A model generated the notes under the pieces. The model ran no database searches, was not told where the DNA came from, and saw only the letters and a list, made by a program, of their open reading frames with translations. Made by a program: the position numbers and the translations under genes. From Solirubrobacterales bacterium (GTDB lineage: Bacteria > Actinomycetota > Thermoleophilia > Solirubrobacterales > Solirubrobacteraceae), in NCBI GenBank assembly GCA_003151895.1, contig PLYX01000039.1, positions 1-13,285 of the forward strand: a stretch of 13,285 nt of DNA, written 5' to 3'. Positions 12,599 through 13,285 of this stretch are shown here, one piece after another (the stretch's first letter is position 1; every line of letters begins with the position of its first letter).

Positions 12599-13285
12599 TC
12601 AGGCGGCTGTGGCCGAGGCCGCCGGAGCGCTCTCGAGCACCACCTGCCCGCCGTGTGCCCCGGATGGGGTATCCACGGCGTCGGCGAGGACGCTCTCCCC
12701 GGCATGGAAGCGCCCCTCCAGCAGCGCGAGCGCCAGCTTGTCGACGAGCTGCTTCTGGATCACGCGCCGCAGGGGCCGCGCGCCGTAGGTCGGGTCATAG
12801 CCCATGTTCCCCAGCAGCTCGCGCGCGGCGGGGGTGATCTCCAGCTGCACGCCGCGCTCTGACACGCGCTCGATCACTCGCGCCAACTGCAGATCGACGA
12901 TCTCAAATATCTGCTCGCGTGAGAGCGGGTCGAAGCGCACGATGTCGTCGAGCCGGTTGATGAACTCGGGCTTGAAGTGGGTCGTGAGCTCGGCGCGCAG
13001 ATCGTCGCCCGCGGCTGACACCGGGATGTTGGAGGTCATGATGAGCACCGTGTTCTTGAAGTCCACGGTGCGGCCCTGGCCGTCGGTGAGGCGTCCGTCG
13101 TCCATCACCTGCAGCAGCGTGTTGAAGACGTCGGGGTGGGCCTTCTCGATCTCGTCGAGCAGCACGACGGAGTAGGGACGGCGGCGGACCGCCTCCGTGA
13201 GCTGGCCGCCCTCTTCGTAGCCGACGTAGCCGGGCGGCGCTCCAACGAGGCGCGAGACGGAGTGCTTCTCCATGTACTCGCTCAT
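12599..13285 (-). CDS. clpB: ATP-dependent chaperone ClpB, C-terminal part (5' end cut by window edge)
   Basis: ClpB is a hexameric AAA+ disaggregase that threads aggregated proteins through its pore with DnaK help. The window holds the last 228 residues, within the second nucleotide-binding domain. They include pore loop GAPPGYVGYEEGG (15-27), Walker B VVLLDE (40-45), sensor 1 IMTSN (82-86), the arginine-finger region FINRLDDIV (108-116), and sensor 2 GARPLRR (168-174). The leading Met is internal to the family motif DMSEYMEKH, so the gene continues beyond 13285. The tail after GRFHAGE is short and Ala-rich. The segment near 87-97 (IPVSAAGDD) is compact compared with common ClpB, which weakly leaves room for a ClpB/ClpC-like variant. 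No regulatory region is visible. Confidence 0.93.
   Translation of the reverse strand: MSEYMEKHSVSRLVGAPPGYVGYEEGGQLTEAVRRRPYSVVLLDEIEKAHPDVFNTLLQVMDDGRLTDGQGRTVDFKNTVLIMTSNIPVSAAGDDLRAELTTHFKPEFINRLDDIVRFDPLSREQIFEIVDLQLARVIERVSERGVQLEITPAARELLGNMGYDPTYGARPLRRVIQKQLVDKLALALLEGRFHAGESVLADAVDTPSGAHGGQVVLESAPAASATAA

Overview
The base composition is very GC-rich, GTG starts are common, and genes are packed with 4-base GTGA/ATGA stop-start overlaps. Together with a secreted protein whose Ig-like and Lys/Arg-rich C-terminal regions resemble those common in Solirubrobacterales, this points to an actinobacterium, probably class Thermoleophilia. That assignment rests on protein appearance and composition, not on a marker gene.

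Positions 1-9114 form a de novo purine (IMP) biosynthesis locus arranged as two divergent operons. On the minus strand, in transcription order, are purB, purC, purS, purQ, purL and purF; purF runs off the left edge. On the plus strand are a small GYD-domain protein, purD and purE. The 165-base gap at 6826-6990 separates the two directions. PurF makes phosphoribosylamine, PurD makes GAR, the PurS/PurQ/PurL complex makes FGAM, PurE makes CAIR, PurC makes SAICAR, and PurB releases AICAR (and also AMP from adenylosuccinate). purM, purN/purT, purH and purK are not in the window. PurL, PurQ and PurD carry extra in-frame loops, several encoded by G/C-rich palindromes. These look like small repeat elements inserted in coding sequence.

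Positions 9115-10611 are an accessory patch. The 3' end of purE is tandemly duplicated with an 84-base period. Next comes a coupled pair: a 75-residue HicA-like protein and a 185-residue helix-turn-helix protein. The pair runs head-on into the stump of a PIN-like (DUF5615-type) toxin gene, whose ribbon-helix-helix/DUF433 antitoxin is intact and preceded by a perfect 13-base inverted repeat. This looks like one possible toxin-antitoxin module abutting and truncating another.

Positions 10648-12378 (minus) encode a secreted protein with three carboxypeptidase-regulatory-like/CnaB-type repeats, an Ig-like domain and a basic C-terminal domain. It is transcribed from a good TTGACA promoter with a leader of about 115 bases. 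Positions 12599-13285 (minus) are the C-terminal part of the ClpB disaggregase, cut by the right edge. No tRNA, rRNA, CRISPR array, transposase or integrase was seen.
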